This document shows positions 43,765 to 51,744 of a DNA stretch of 64,000 nucleotides, piece by piece (position 1 is the stretch's first letter; the number at the start of each line of letters is the position of its first letter). The notes beneath the pieces were generated by a model. The model saw only the letters and a program-made list of their open reading frames with translations. It was not told the origin of the DNA and did no database searches. Location of the stretch: NCBI GenBank assembly GCA_024640405.1, contig JAHEFB010000001.1, forward strand, positions 94,161-158,160, given 5' to 3'. This DNA is from Alphaproteobacteria bacterium. GTDB taxonomy: Bacteria > Pseudomonadota > Alphaproteobacteria > Rhizobiales > Aestuariivirgaceae. The translations under genes were made by a program, and so were the position numbers.

Positions 43765-45478
43765 CGCGAAAATCGCATCTGGCGAAGACGCGCGCGTTAT
43801 CGAGCTGATGCGGCCCCCTGAGGAAGTCATGCGGCTTGCCCGCATGGGGGCATCGCACCAGACCCGCCTGTCGTTCATGAGGGCCATCCTGCGCCGGGTG
43901 AAGCGGGAAGGCTGGCAAGTGGAGCGCACCGTCTGGGATGTGGATGAGAAAGGTGTTGGTGTGGGGGTTTATGAAGCGCGCGGACCTGAACGAACCTACT
44001 CACTTATCGCCTATGCCAACGACCTGCCGCCTGATAAACGCTCCGACCGGGTCATCGCCACCGAATGGGATGCTTCGTTTGCATTATATGACGGGGTTCC
44101 GACGCGGGCAGACATTGACCGGCTGAGCGACAACGTGCCGAAGCAGGAAGCAGGCCGATGCGCCGCAACCGAGCTGGTGTTGTCGCGGGCAAACCGGTCT
44201 GTGCGACTGTTTGATTATGTAGCCGACTGTCTGTCGCAAGGCCGGCAACCTGACGTGGCCGAGATTGACAAGGTCGGCTATCTGATGCGGACCACTGCGG
44301 TTTATGGCAACGGAAAGTTCGGACTGGCTGACCGTGACCTGTATGCCGCGCGCGAAGAGGCAGGCGGACCGTTCCGGGTCGAGTTGCTGGCGGTGTGGCT
44401 GATCCGGGCGTTTACTGTCGACATTGTCGAGCATATGGCGCGGGTGAAGGGTGGCGATAATGCCGTTCCGCTGGATCGTGAAATTCGCAGACGCCTCGGG
44501 GTTGGGAATTCAACCGGACTGGGCATGGCGCCGTTCCTGGTTACCCATCCTGCCTTGCTGAATGCCTGGATGATGGCGAGAGAAACAGCCCTGGCGCGGG
44601 TTCGCGCATTGCCGGCCGCCACTGCCGGTACAATCCGGCATTTCAGGGAGCAACTGGACAGGGCACATGCCGGACTAAAGCGCTGGCGCACGCCGGATGA
44701 GCGCCAGTCGTTGCGGGTGTGTGAACTCGCTGGTGATTTTGATAAGCTGAAACAGCATCTCGAATCTGAGGAACTGACAGGACCGGAGCCGTGGAATGAA
44801 CTGTATCAGTGGTCTGCCGCCAATCTCACACTTGAAGGACAGGAAGCGGTGGGCTCGCTGATGATCGAACCCCATGGGGCACTGGTGGATGATCTGGCAG
44901 GAGAAATGGCGGCGGAAGAGTCCGTAAGCTACTGGATCGACGGGCAGATGACATTGTCAGAAGTAGGTGAAATGGCGAAGGAAAAGTTTGGCTGGGCGAT
45001 GGCGACTGACTTCTCGGTGGCTGATCAGACTGCCCGCTTCTGGTACGTATCCGAGGAAAAGCTGGAACCTCGTTTGGGTGAGCGGCACGAGGAAGACGGT
45101 GCCGAGCTGGAGCAGCGTCTTGGAATTGGTTGCGAGATTGTCGCGATGATGCAGGAGCTTGAACAACAACACGGGAATACGTTACTGGCTGAGTTTTTGC
45201 TGCGTCATCCAGAACATCGCCATGCCGCGCGCCGGGTGCAGATTGCAGCCCGATGTGCATATGCCGAGATACACGACAACGTGCTGTCGGCGTCCATGAT
45301 GCCGATCGACATGTTGCGCTGCAAGCTGGCGTTTTTCGGCGCATCGCGGTTTGACCCCAAGTCCGACCGCTGGGTGCGCATTACCATGTATGCGGATGCG
45401 CCGTTTCCTGACGAAATTGCAGTTATGGAAGCAGACGACTGGGCCTGGCCGTTGATCGATGAAGCTCAGCCGGCATGA
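43757..45478 (+). CDS. Unrecognised conserved-looking 573-residue protein
   Basis: 573 residues from ATG 43757; an in-frame ATG at 43736 would lengthen the overlap. No signal peptide and no membrane segment; the composition is acidic and helix-prone. A glycine-rich segment, LGVGNSTGLGMAPFLVTHP near residues 250-270, is the only motif-like feature and might bind a ligand. I do not recognise the family. It is sandwiched with overlaps between the HDAC-like gene and a DUF3726 gene (stop/start overlap of 4 bases), so it very likely works with them, perhaps in modified amino acid or carbamoyl compound metabolism. Confidence 0.75.
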   Translation: MADAKIASGEDARVIELMRPPEEVMRLARMGASHQTRLSFMRAILRRVKREGWQVERTVWDVDEKGVGVGVYEARGPERTYSLIAYANDLPPDKRSDRVIATEWDASFALYDGVPTRADIDRLSDNVPKQEAGRCAATELVLSRANRSVRLFDYVADCLSQGRQPDVAEIDKVGYLMRTTAVYGNGKFGLADRDLYAAREEAGGPFRVELLAVWLIRAFTVDIVEHMARVKGGDNAVPLDREIRRRLGVGNSTGLGMAPFLVTHPALLNAWMMARETALARVRALPAATAGTIRHFREQLDRAHAGLKRWRTPDERQSLRVCELAGDFDKLKQHLESEELTGPEPWNELYQWSAANLTLEGQEAVGSLMIEPHGALVDDLAGEMAAEESVSYWIDGQMTLSEVGEMAKEKFGWAMATDFSVADQTARFWYVSEEKLEPRLGERHEEDGAELEQRLGIGCEIVAMMQELEQQHGNTLLAEFLLRHPEHRHAARRVQIAARCAYAEIHDNVLSASMMPIDMLRCKLAFFGASRFDPKSDRWVRITMYADAPFPDEIAVMEADDWAWPLIDEAQPA

Positions 45479-46113
45479 TTGTTTCCCTGAACGAGGCGGC
45501 GGGGATGGCAACCAAGGCAGCCTGGGGTGCGGGACGTCCGTGGGGGCTGGCGCAAGAGGCTGGAAAGGCAGTGTCCGCCCTGGAAGCCATGCGCTTGCCC
45601 GGTGCACAATCCTTGCTCAACCTTCTGGTCACAACTGACCGTCTGCCGTGTGAGCGAATGCGCCCGGTAGCAACCGGCAAGCGGATTTGGGTTGGAAAGG
45701 GGCCGTTGTGCCCGGTGTTGACCGGGGCTTATATTTCAGATGGCGGAGGAGAAGAGTTTGCCGCCAGGCTGGATGACGTTTACGCACCACTGCTGCTGTT
45801 GCCCTTCGCGCGACTACGCTGCGCAAGTGTACAAATAACCTGGGACGCTGCCTCAATTGTTGCCAACCGTACTGACGCTTTTGTTGAGGGAAATGCGGTT
45901 TCCAAAACAGTTGCCAAAACTGTGCAGATTACACCATTGCCATCGTTCACTCTGGATGCGTCAAAGATCAGCCACTCATCGCACTGGGGTCCAGTGGACA
46001 TTGCAGACGAAATATGGGAAGCCCTGTCGGTCTTTGCTCATCGCACCTATGTTCCTGCCACCGAGGCCTCGCGGTTGAAGGGTGCAGGAGCAGGTCTGAC
46101 CGACAACGATTAA
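45475..46113 (+). CDS. DUF3726 family protein
   Basis: 212 residues. The opening IVSLNEAAGMATKAAWGAGRPWGLAQEAGKA, quoted as SLNEAAGMATKAA and GRPWGLAQEAGKA, matches my recollection of DUF3726. No membrane or export signal. The family has no known function. It overlaps the stop of the unrecognised 573-residue gene (ATGA) and ends 27 bases before the ABC-F gene. The four-gene order M20 hydrolase, HDAC-like, unknown, DUF3726 suggests a catabolic unit. Confidence 0.72.
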   Translation: MIVSLNEAAGMATKAAWGAGRPWGLAQEAGKAVSALEAMRLPGAQSLLNLLVTTDRLPCERMRPVATGKRIWVGKGPLCPVLTGAYISDGGGEEFAARLDDVYAPLLLLPFARLRCASVQITWDAASIVANRTDAFVEGNAVSKTVAKTVQITPLPSFTLDASKISHSSHWGPVDIADEIWEALSVFAHRTYVPATEASRLKGAGAGLTDND

Positions 46114-46140
46114 TCTCGACTTCAATCTCCGGCTTCCATC

Positions 46141-47958
46141 ATGGCTCAACCGCCACTTCTGACATTGCAGGGCATTACGCTGACCTTCGGAGGGCGGCCT
46201 TTACTGGCTGGTGCGGACCTTAGCGTGGCAGCAGGCGAACGCTTGTGCCTTGTCGGGCGTAACGGGTCCGGCAAATCCACCTTGCTGAAGATCGCTGCAG
46301 GTGATGTCGAAGCAGACTCCGGTGTACGGTTTGTGCAACCCGGCGCAACGATCAGATACCTGCTGCAGGAGCCCGATTTCGCAGGGCATTCAACGGTACG
46401 GTCATATGTTGAATCCGGCGTAACAGAAGGTGACGATGAATATCGTGCCAGTTACTTGATGGAGCAGTTGTCGCTCACCGGCGATGAGGGCACGGCACAA
46501 CTGTCAGGCGGCGAAGCGCGACGCGCAGCGCTTGCCAGGGTGCTTGCGCCCAAACCGGATATCCTGCTGCTGGACGAACCCACCAATCATCTGGATCTGC
46601 CTGCAATCGAGTGGCTGGAAGCAGAATTGAAATCGTTGCGCTGCGCGTTGGTGTTGATCAGCCATGACCGGCGTTTCCTGGAGAACCTGTCGCAGGCAAC
46701 CATCTGGCTGGACAGGGGAACGGCACGGCGCATGGACCGTGGCTTTGGCCACTTTGAAGCCTGGCGTGACGAGGTGCTCGAAGAAGAGCAGCGCGAACAG
46801 CACAAGCTGGACAGAAAGATCGTTCGTGAGGAACACTGGTTGCGCTACGGTGTGACCGCGCGGCGCAAACGAAACGTGCGCCGGCTGAGTGATCTGCAGG
46901 CCCTGCGGGAAAAACGCCGTACCGCATTGCGGGCGCAGGGAAATGTAAACCTGTCCGCCGGTGATGCTGAAGTATCCGGCAAGCTTGTGATCGAGGCCAA
47001 AGGTCTGTCAAGATCTTTCGGCGAGCGGCCCATAGTACGTGATCTGGACCTGCGTGTGCTGCGCGGTGACCGCATTGCCATAACCGGGCCCAACGGTGCC
47101 GGCAAGACCACGCTCATCCGCTTGATTACCGGGCAGATTGAACCTGATGCCGGATCGGTCCGGCTGGGCACAAACCTTGAGATCGTATCGCTGGAACAGG
47201 ACCGGACATCACTGGTGCCGGGATCCACATTGCGCGATGCGCTGACTGGCGGCGGATCGGACCAGGTGATCGTCAATGGCGAGGCCCGGCATGTCATGTC
47301 GTGGATGCAGGATTTCCTGTTTCGTCCTGAACAGGCACGCACGCCGGTTGACGTGCTGTCCGGCGGCGAACGCGGCCGCATCATGCTGGCGCGCGCATTG
47401 TCGAAACCGTCCAATTTCATGGTTCTTGACGAGCCGACCAATGATCTTGATCTCGAAACGCTGGATCTGATGCAGGAGTTGTTGTCGTCCTATGCAGGCA
47501 CCGTGTTGCTGGTCAGCCACGATCGTGACTTCATCGACCGGGTTGCAACATCGACGCTAGCTTTCGAAGGTGAAGGCGTGTGGCGCGAATACCCGGGAGG
47601 CTACACCGACATGATGCGTCAGGCAGGTGATGCCCGCGCCGAGGTCAAGCGCACCGGAGAGGTGAAACCTGCCCACAAGACCGCCCGCACACCGGCTGCT
47701 CATGGACAGTCGCCGCAAAAGAAAAAGATGTCCTTCAAGGACAAGCATGCGCTGGAAACCCTGCCCAGCGAGATTGAAAAGCTGGGCCAGGAAATCGCGG
47801 CCCTGCAGGAGAAAATGGCGGTGCCGGATTTTTATGCAAGCGATCCGGCGGGATTCGAAAAGGCGGCGGCAAATCTCAAAGCAACACAAACCCGGCTAAG
47901 TGATGCGGAAGAGCGCTGGCTGGAACTGGAGATGCTGCGCGAAGAATTCGGCGGCTGA
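46141..47958 (+). CDS. uup: ABC-F family ATPase, Uup type
   Basis: 605 residues with two ABC ATPase domains and no membrane domain. Domain 1 has GRNGSGKST and LSGGEARRAAL with [11 protein letters not shown]. Domain 2 has [20 protein letters not shown] and [12 protein letters not shown] charged C-terminal extension of about 90 residues (from about 515) looks like the coiled-coil DNA/ribosome-binding tail of Uup. Uup-type proteins act on ribosomes or on DNA transposition excision. It is the more Uup-like of the two ABC-F genes here; the other, at 59924, is EttA-like. Confidence 0.88.
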   Translation: MAQPPLLTLQGITLTFGGRPLLAGADLSVAAGERLCLVGRNGSGKSTLLKIAAGDVEADSGVRFVQPGATIRYLLQEPDFAGHSTVRSYVESGVTEGDDEYRASYLMEQLSLTGDEGTAQLSGGEARRAALARVLAPKPDILLLDEPTNHLDLPAIEWLEAELKSLRCALVLISHDRRFLENLSQATIWLDRGTARRMDRGFGHFEAWRDEVLEEEQREQHKLDRKIVREEHWLRYGVTARRKRNVRRLSDLQALREKRRTALRAQGNVNLSAGDAEVSGKLVIEAKGLSRSFGERPIVRDLDLRVLRGDRIAITGPNGAGKTTLIRLITGQIEPDAGSVRLGTNLEIVSLEQDRTSLVPGSTLRDALTGGGSDQVIVNGEARHVMSWMQDFLFRPEQARTPVDVLSGGERGRIMLARALSKPSNFMVLDEPTNDLDLETLDLMQELLSSYAGTVLLVSHDRDFIDRVATSTLAFEGEGVWREYPGGYTDMMRQAGDARAEVKRTGEVKPAHKTARTPAAHGQSPQKKKMSFKDKHALETLPSEIEKLGQEIAALQEKMAVPDFYASDPAGFEKAAANLKATQTRLSDAEERWLELEMLREEFGG

Positions 47959-48069
47959 CCTTCACAACGTTCAACCTGTGCGAGATTGCGAATTTCCCGG
48001 GAGTGAACTAATCAAACCAGATCGTGTTGCTGCTGCTTTTACCCGGCGAACACAAGGCTGATGGAACAC

Positions 48070-48087
48070 CCGGCGATGGTTCGCCGG
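48070..48087. other. Short perfect hairpin before the phosphatase gene
   Basis: CCGGCGA (48070-48076) and TCGCCGG (48081-48087) pair perfectly around a TGGT loop, 14 bases before the next possible start codon. There is no T-run. It could affect translation of the following gene or end transcription from uup. It might equally be chance in GC-rich DNA. Confidence 0.3.
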
Positions 48088-48100
48088 CCAGAAATGGACT

Positions 48101-48466
48101 TTGCTACCGACGGAGTACAGGAACCTGAACATTCTTTTTGTATGCAGCCGAAATCAATGGAGAAGTCCGACTGGTGAAAGGATCTGGCGCAAAGCATCGG
48201 GTGTTTCGGCGCGGTCTGCCGGGACCAGTAGAAATGCGCGTCACAGCATTACCATCGGTGACATTCGCTGGGCGGACATCATTTTTGTGATGGAAGAAAA
48301 ACACAAATCAAGAATCAAGGCTGATTTCCGCGACGAGGTCAGTTTCAAGCCCCTGCATGTATTGGATATACCGGACGAGTACAGGTTCATGGATCCGGAG
48401 TTGATCGATGAACTCCAAAGCAAATGCGGACCTATAGTAGATGGCTGGCTGAAAAAGAACGGCTGA
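48101..48466 (+). CDS. Low-molecular-weight protein tyrosine phosphatase-like protein
   Basis: 121 residues if it starts at the TTG 48101; the start is unsure, since no good ribosome site is seen and the fold begins only at NILFVCS. The P-loop CSRNQWR fits CX5R, followed by SPT. A DPELI segment near residue 105 may provide the general acid Asp. It is shorter than classic LMW phosphatases (about 150 residues) but like a group of about 110-residue relatives. Substrate unknown. It stands alone after uup. Confidence 0.78.
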   Translation: MLPTEYRNLNILFVCSRNQWRSPTGERIWRKASGVSARSAGTSRNARHSITIGDIRWADIIFVMEEKHKSRIKADFRDEVSFKPLHVLDIPDEYRFMDPELIDELQSKCGPIVDGWLKKNG

Positions 48467-48514
48467 AGTAGCGTATTTGCTCAAGCGGTATGAATTGTTG
48501 AACCAGACATTCGG

Positions 48515-49426
48515 TCATTTCTCGGGCTGCTTGCCTTGCTCCACGCGAAGAAAGTTCACCAGCAATCTCAGGCACTCTACCCGTTTGTTCTGCTCTGGAT
48601 AGTAGATGTAAAACGGCGGCAACTCTTTGGCGTATGGCTCAAGGATCGTTTGCAACTCACCGGTCTTGAGGTGATCCTGCATCGTCACGTGCATGGACCA
48701 TCCGATGCCATGCCCGTCGCGAGCAGCCTGAATGACACCTGCTGCGGAATCGAATATCAGCCGGGCAGGCGGGTCTATGCACTTGTCCTGGCCGTCTTCT
48801 GTTACCCGCCACTCGCGCATTTCTCCCGATGTGGGATGTTTGTGCCTGATGCACTGATGGTCAAGCAGGTCGCGCGGAGATTGCGGGCGTCCGTGGGTCT
48901 TGAGGTAGGACGGTGCGGCAAAGAAAACTGACTTGATTTGAGGTGTGATACGGACTGCTATCATGTCCGGTGCCAGAACATCGCCCATGCGGATGCCGCC
49001 GTGAAACCCTTTTCTGACAATGTCGATCAGTTCTTCGTTCCACGAGATATCCAGTGTGATGCCGGGGTTTTCAGTCATGAAAGCGTCCAGAACGGGAGCA
49101 AGTGCAGCCATGTAGGCGCCCCGGGACATGGTCAGCCGCAGCGTTCCTGTGGTGGACGGCGTCATCTCCTGGGTTTTCCTGATCGCGTAGGCCAGATCGC
49201 GGTGGGCGGGCGCGGCGGCGTCAAAAAGAACCCGCCCTGCCTCTGTCAGCTCGATGCTGCGTGTTGTGCGATACAACAGGTCGGTGCCCAGCCGTTCTTC
49301 CAGTGCTTTCAATTGCAGGGTTATGGCCGGGGCGCCCACCCCAAGAGCGGATGCTGCGGCGCGCATCGAGCCTTCCCGGACGATGGTCAGAAAAACCTCT
49401 ATGCCATGAATGGGTAGGCGGCTCAT
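48515..49426 (-). CDS. LysR-family transcriptional regulator
   Basis: 303 residues. The N-terminal helix-turn-helix is typical of LysR: IVREGSMRAAASALGVGAPAITLQLKALE (quoted as GSMRAAASALGVGAPAI), followed by RTTRSIELTEAG. A periplasmic-binding-protein-like effector domain follows from about residue 90. It is divergent from the EamA transporter gene across 90 bases, so that gene is its most likely target. Confidence 0.92.
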   Translation of the reverse strand: MSRLPIHGIEVFLTIVREGSMRAAASALGVGAPAITLQLKALEERLGTDLLYRTTRSIELTEAGRVLFDAAAPAHRDLAYAIRKTQEMTPSTTGTLRLTMSRGAYMAALAPVLDAFMTENPGITLDISWNEELIDIVRKGFHGGIRMGDVLAPDMIAVRITPQIKSVFFAAPSYLKTHGRPQSPRDLLDHQCIRHKHPTSGEMREWRVTEDGQDKCIDPPARLIFDSAAGVIQAARDGHGIGWSMHVTMQDHLKTGELQTILEPYAKELPPFYIYYPEQNKRVECLRLLVNFLRVEQGKQPEK

Positions 49427-49433
49427 TGTTTAA

Positions 49434-49441
49434 TAGTACTA
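49434..49441. promoter_or_regulatory. Possible LysR-site palindrome between lysR and eamA
   Basis: TAGTACTA lies in an AT-rich stretch (TTTAATAGTACTAAATAATAAA) just before the LysR start in the 90-base divergent gap. LysR regulators bind short dyads in such gaps. The site is small, so the call is weak. Confidence 0.3.
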
Positions 49442-49516
49442 AATAATAAACTCAGTTGGCAACACATATTCAAATCAAGCTATTTGCGATATCTCTTTAC
49501 TGACCAGAGACATTCA

Positions 49517-50464
49517 ATGCGGAGTGTGTGTTTGACCAACCTTGTTGAAAGCCGCCCACAAAACCTTGTCCGTGGCGTCTCGCTGATTGTCGCAACTGCA
49601 TTGATGATTTCTCTTCAGGATGTGGTGTTCAAGCTGTTCAGCAGCGAGTTGACGCTTTGGCAGATTTTCGCGCTGCGAGGCTTGCTGGCAGTCCCATTGC
49701 TGCTGGCAGTCAGCCGGATGCGTGGAGCTCATCTGGGTGTTGTGCGTGCCGCGTTCGGGAGATGGCCGCTTCTACGTGCTGTATTCATCACAACCACTTT
49801 CCTGGCGTTTTATGCCGCCATTCCGTTTCTGAGCTTGTCGACGGTGGGTGCCGCCAACTATATCGCGCCGATTTTTGTAGCACTGCTTTCTGCTTATGTG
49901 ATCAAGGAGGCTGTTGGTTGGCTTGGATGGCTTGGGGTGTTTATGGGATTTGCCGGGGTGGTCGTCTTGCTGCAGCCAGGCACCGATGCGTTTTCTCCCT
50001 GGGCGATGCTTCCAGTAGTTGGAGCGGCCTTTTATGCTCTGGCCCACATCACGACTCGCGTCAAATGCCAGGACGTTCCTCTTCAGGCGATAACTCTTTC
50101 GCAGAATACGGTGATGTTGCTGGCAGGGGTAATTGTCAGCCTGCTTCTGGTGTGGTTGAAGCCGCGAGGCGATATGGCCGTAAACTATCCCTACATATTC
50201 GGCACGTGGTCGGCGGTCGACCTGAGTGATTGGCTTATCCTCGCATTGCTTGCAGTTTTCGCAATTGTCATCGGGATGATGCTGGCAGGCGCCTATCAGG
50301 CTGCGCCGCCATCTATAGTTGCCACGTTTGAGTACAGCTATCTGGTTTTCGTTGCTGTATGGGACATTGTGTTTTTCGGCATTGCTCCCACTGTAACTTC
50401 AGTCTCGGGCATGGTCCTGATCGTGATTGCCGGCTTGATGGTTCTGCGCCGCAGGGTGACCTGA
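49517..50464 (+). CDS. EamA-family (DMT) transporter
   Basis: 315 residues from ATG 49517; the open frame reaches back to 49484. Ten hydrophobic helices in two EamA repeats are visible, with FALRGLLAVPLLLAV and LSTVGAANYIAPIFVALLSA in the first. Members export amino acids, metabolites or nucleotides across the inner membrane. It is divergent from a LysR gene and faces the enolase-superfamily gene tail-to-tail 26 bases away. Confidence 0.9.
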   Translation: MRSVCLTNLVESRPQNLVRGVSLIVATALMISLQDVVFKLFSSELTLWQIFALRGLLAVPLLLAVSRMRGAHLGVVRAAFGRWPLLRAVFITTTFLAFYAAIPFLSLSTVGAANYIAPIFVALLSAYVIKEAVGWLGWLGVFMGFAGVVVLLQPGTDAFSPWAMLPVVGAAFYALAHITTRVKCQDVPLQAITLSQNTVMLLAGVIVSLLLVWLKPRGDMAVNYPYIFGTWSAVDLSDWLILALLAVFAIVIGMMLAGAYQAAPPSIVATFEYSYLVFVAVWDIVFFGIAPTVTSVSGMVLIVIAGLMVLRRRVT

Positions 50465-50490
50465 AGGCGAAGATTAGCAATGTTTGAATT

Positions 50491-51567
50491 TCAAACAGAG
50501 TATTTTGCTATCGCCTGCCTATCCCATTCGATACCGCAGCCGGGCTGATCTGCCGGCGCTATGGTGCCATCGCCGGAGATTTTTACAGGATCTGCCAGTA
50601 CCGCTCCCGCCACATCGAGAACCTCAAGCATGTGAGCTGTCGGGGTTGCGCACATCAGGTGGGCCGATATCTCCGTGAACAGGTGGCTGGAGACAGGCAT
50701 TGCCTGGCCATGGGCGAGGGCCGCTGAGTCCAGCCATACGGTCACGCCGCCTATTTTCATGACATCCGGCATGGCATGGTCGCTGGCGCCTGCATCCAGG
50801 CTGCGTTGCATGTCGGCGATGCCCCACCAGTTTTCACCGGTCTGTATGGGAATTGATGTGCCTGCGCGCACCTGGGCATGGCCGGCATTGTCTTCTGCAC
50901 GGGCAGGCTCTTCCAGCCAGGCCAGTTCGAAATGCTCAAGCCGCCGGGCACGTTCGATTGAGATTACCGGCATGAATGCCTGATTGAAGTCGGCAGCCAG
51001 CCACAAGTCCTCACCACCGGCGGCATTGATCATCGCCTCAAGAACCGCTTTATCCTGTGCCGGGTCGGGATGACCGGCCTTGATCTTGAAGGCCCGGTAT
51101 CCGGCCTTCATGGATGCTTCGACCTGACGAGCTGTTTCTTGAGGCGGCATCTGTCCCATGCTGTCATAGGCCCGCGTGGCAGCAGGTGAAGCGCCAAGTA
51201 ACCTGCACAATGGCAGTTCAGCTGCACGGGCAAGACAATCCCACAGTGCCATGTCAATGGCAGCTGCCGCCATGCCGGCAAAGCCCTGGTTGCCTGCCAG
51301 CCGGAATTTGCCTTGAACCAGTGTGGCGACAGCACGCGGGGCAACTTCGTGTCCAGCCAGCAGGTTGCCAAGATCTGCCAGCAGGCTGGCAACCGGTTGC
51401 AACCCCATGGGCGTATACACAAATACATATGTACTGCCGGTGATGCCGGTGTCGGTTTCTATATCGAGCAGAACCAGCGGTGCCGCCTCGATTGTACCGG
51501 ACGCGGTCTTGTGCGGGATGGCCAGTGGTGACAGTACGCAGTTAATGTCGAAAGACTTGATTTTCAT
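50491..51567 (-). CDS. Mandelate racemase / muconate lactonizing enzyme (enolase superfamily) protein
   Basis: 358 residues from ATG 51567, with GGAG 8 bases upstream; the open frame runs 384 bases further upstream but that part is out of character. The catalytic set is clear: FKIKAGH (the K-x-K base), ADFNQ (metal Asp), WLEEPA (metal Glu), TGENWWG (metal Glu), VMKIGGVT and SSHLFTE (the His of the mandelate racemase group). It abstracts an alpha-proton from a carboxylate; the product could be racemised or dehydrated. It is divergent from the HyuA-like gene across 177 bases. Confidence 0.88.
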   Translation of the reverse strand: MKIKSFDINCVLSPLAIPHKTASGTIEAAPLVLLDIETDTGITGSTYVFVYTPMGLQPVASLLADLGNLLAGHEVAPRAVATLVQGKFRLAGNQGFAGMAAAAIDMALWDCLARAAELPLCRLLGASPAATRAYDSMGQMPPQETARQVEASMKAGYRAFKIKAGHPDPAQDKAVLEAMINAAGGEDLWLAADFNQAFMPVISIERARRLEHFELAWLEEPARAEDNAGHAQVRAGTSIPIQTGENWWGIADMQRSLDAGASDHAMPDVMKIGGVTVWLDSAALAHGQAMPVSSHLFTEISAHLMCATPTAHMLEVLDVAGAVLADPVKISGDGTIAPADQPGCGIEWDRQAIAKYSV

Positions 51568-51744
51568 GTATCCGGGCTCCGGTTCAGCAGCTTTGATCAT
51601 GCCGCAATCTGCTCCTTTTTGTAACCTGCCTGTGTCGCGATTTTCCGCAGTCCGGTCGTGCGGGCTCTTTACCTTTGCATCGAGTTCAAGCATTGCTCTT
51701 GCGCACCAGGTGATCACCTGAACGATTTTACACGGTTGGAACGC

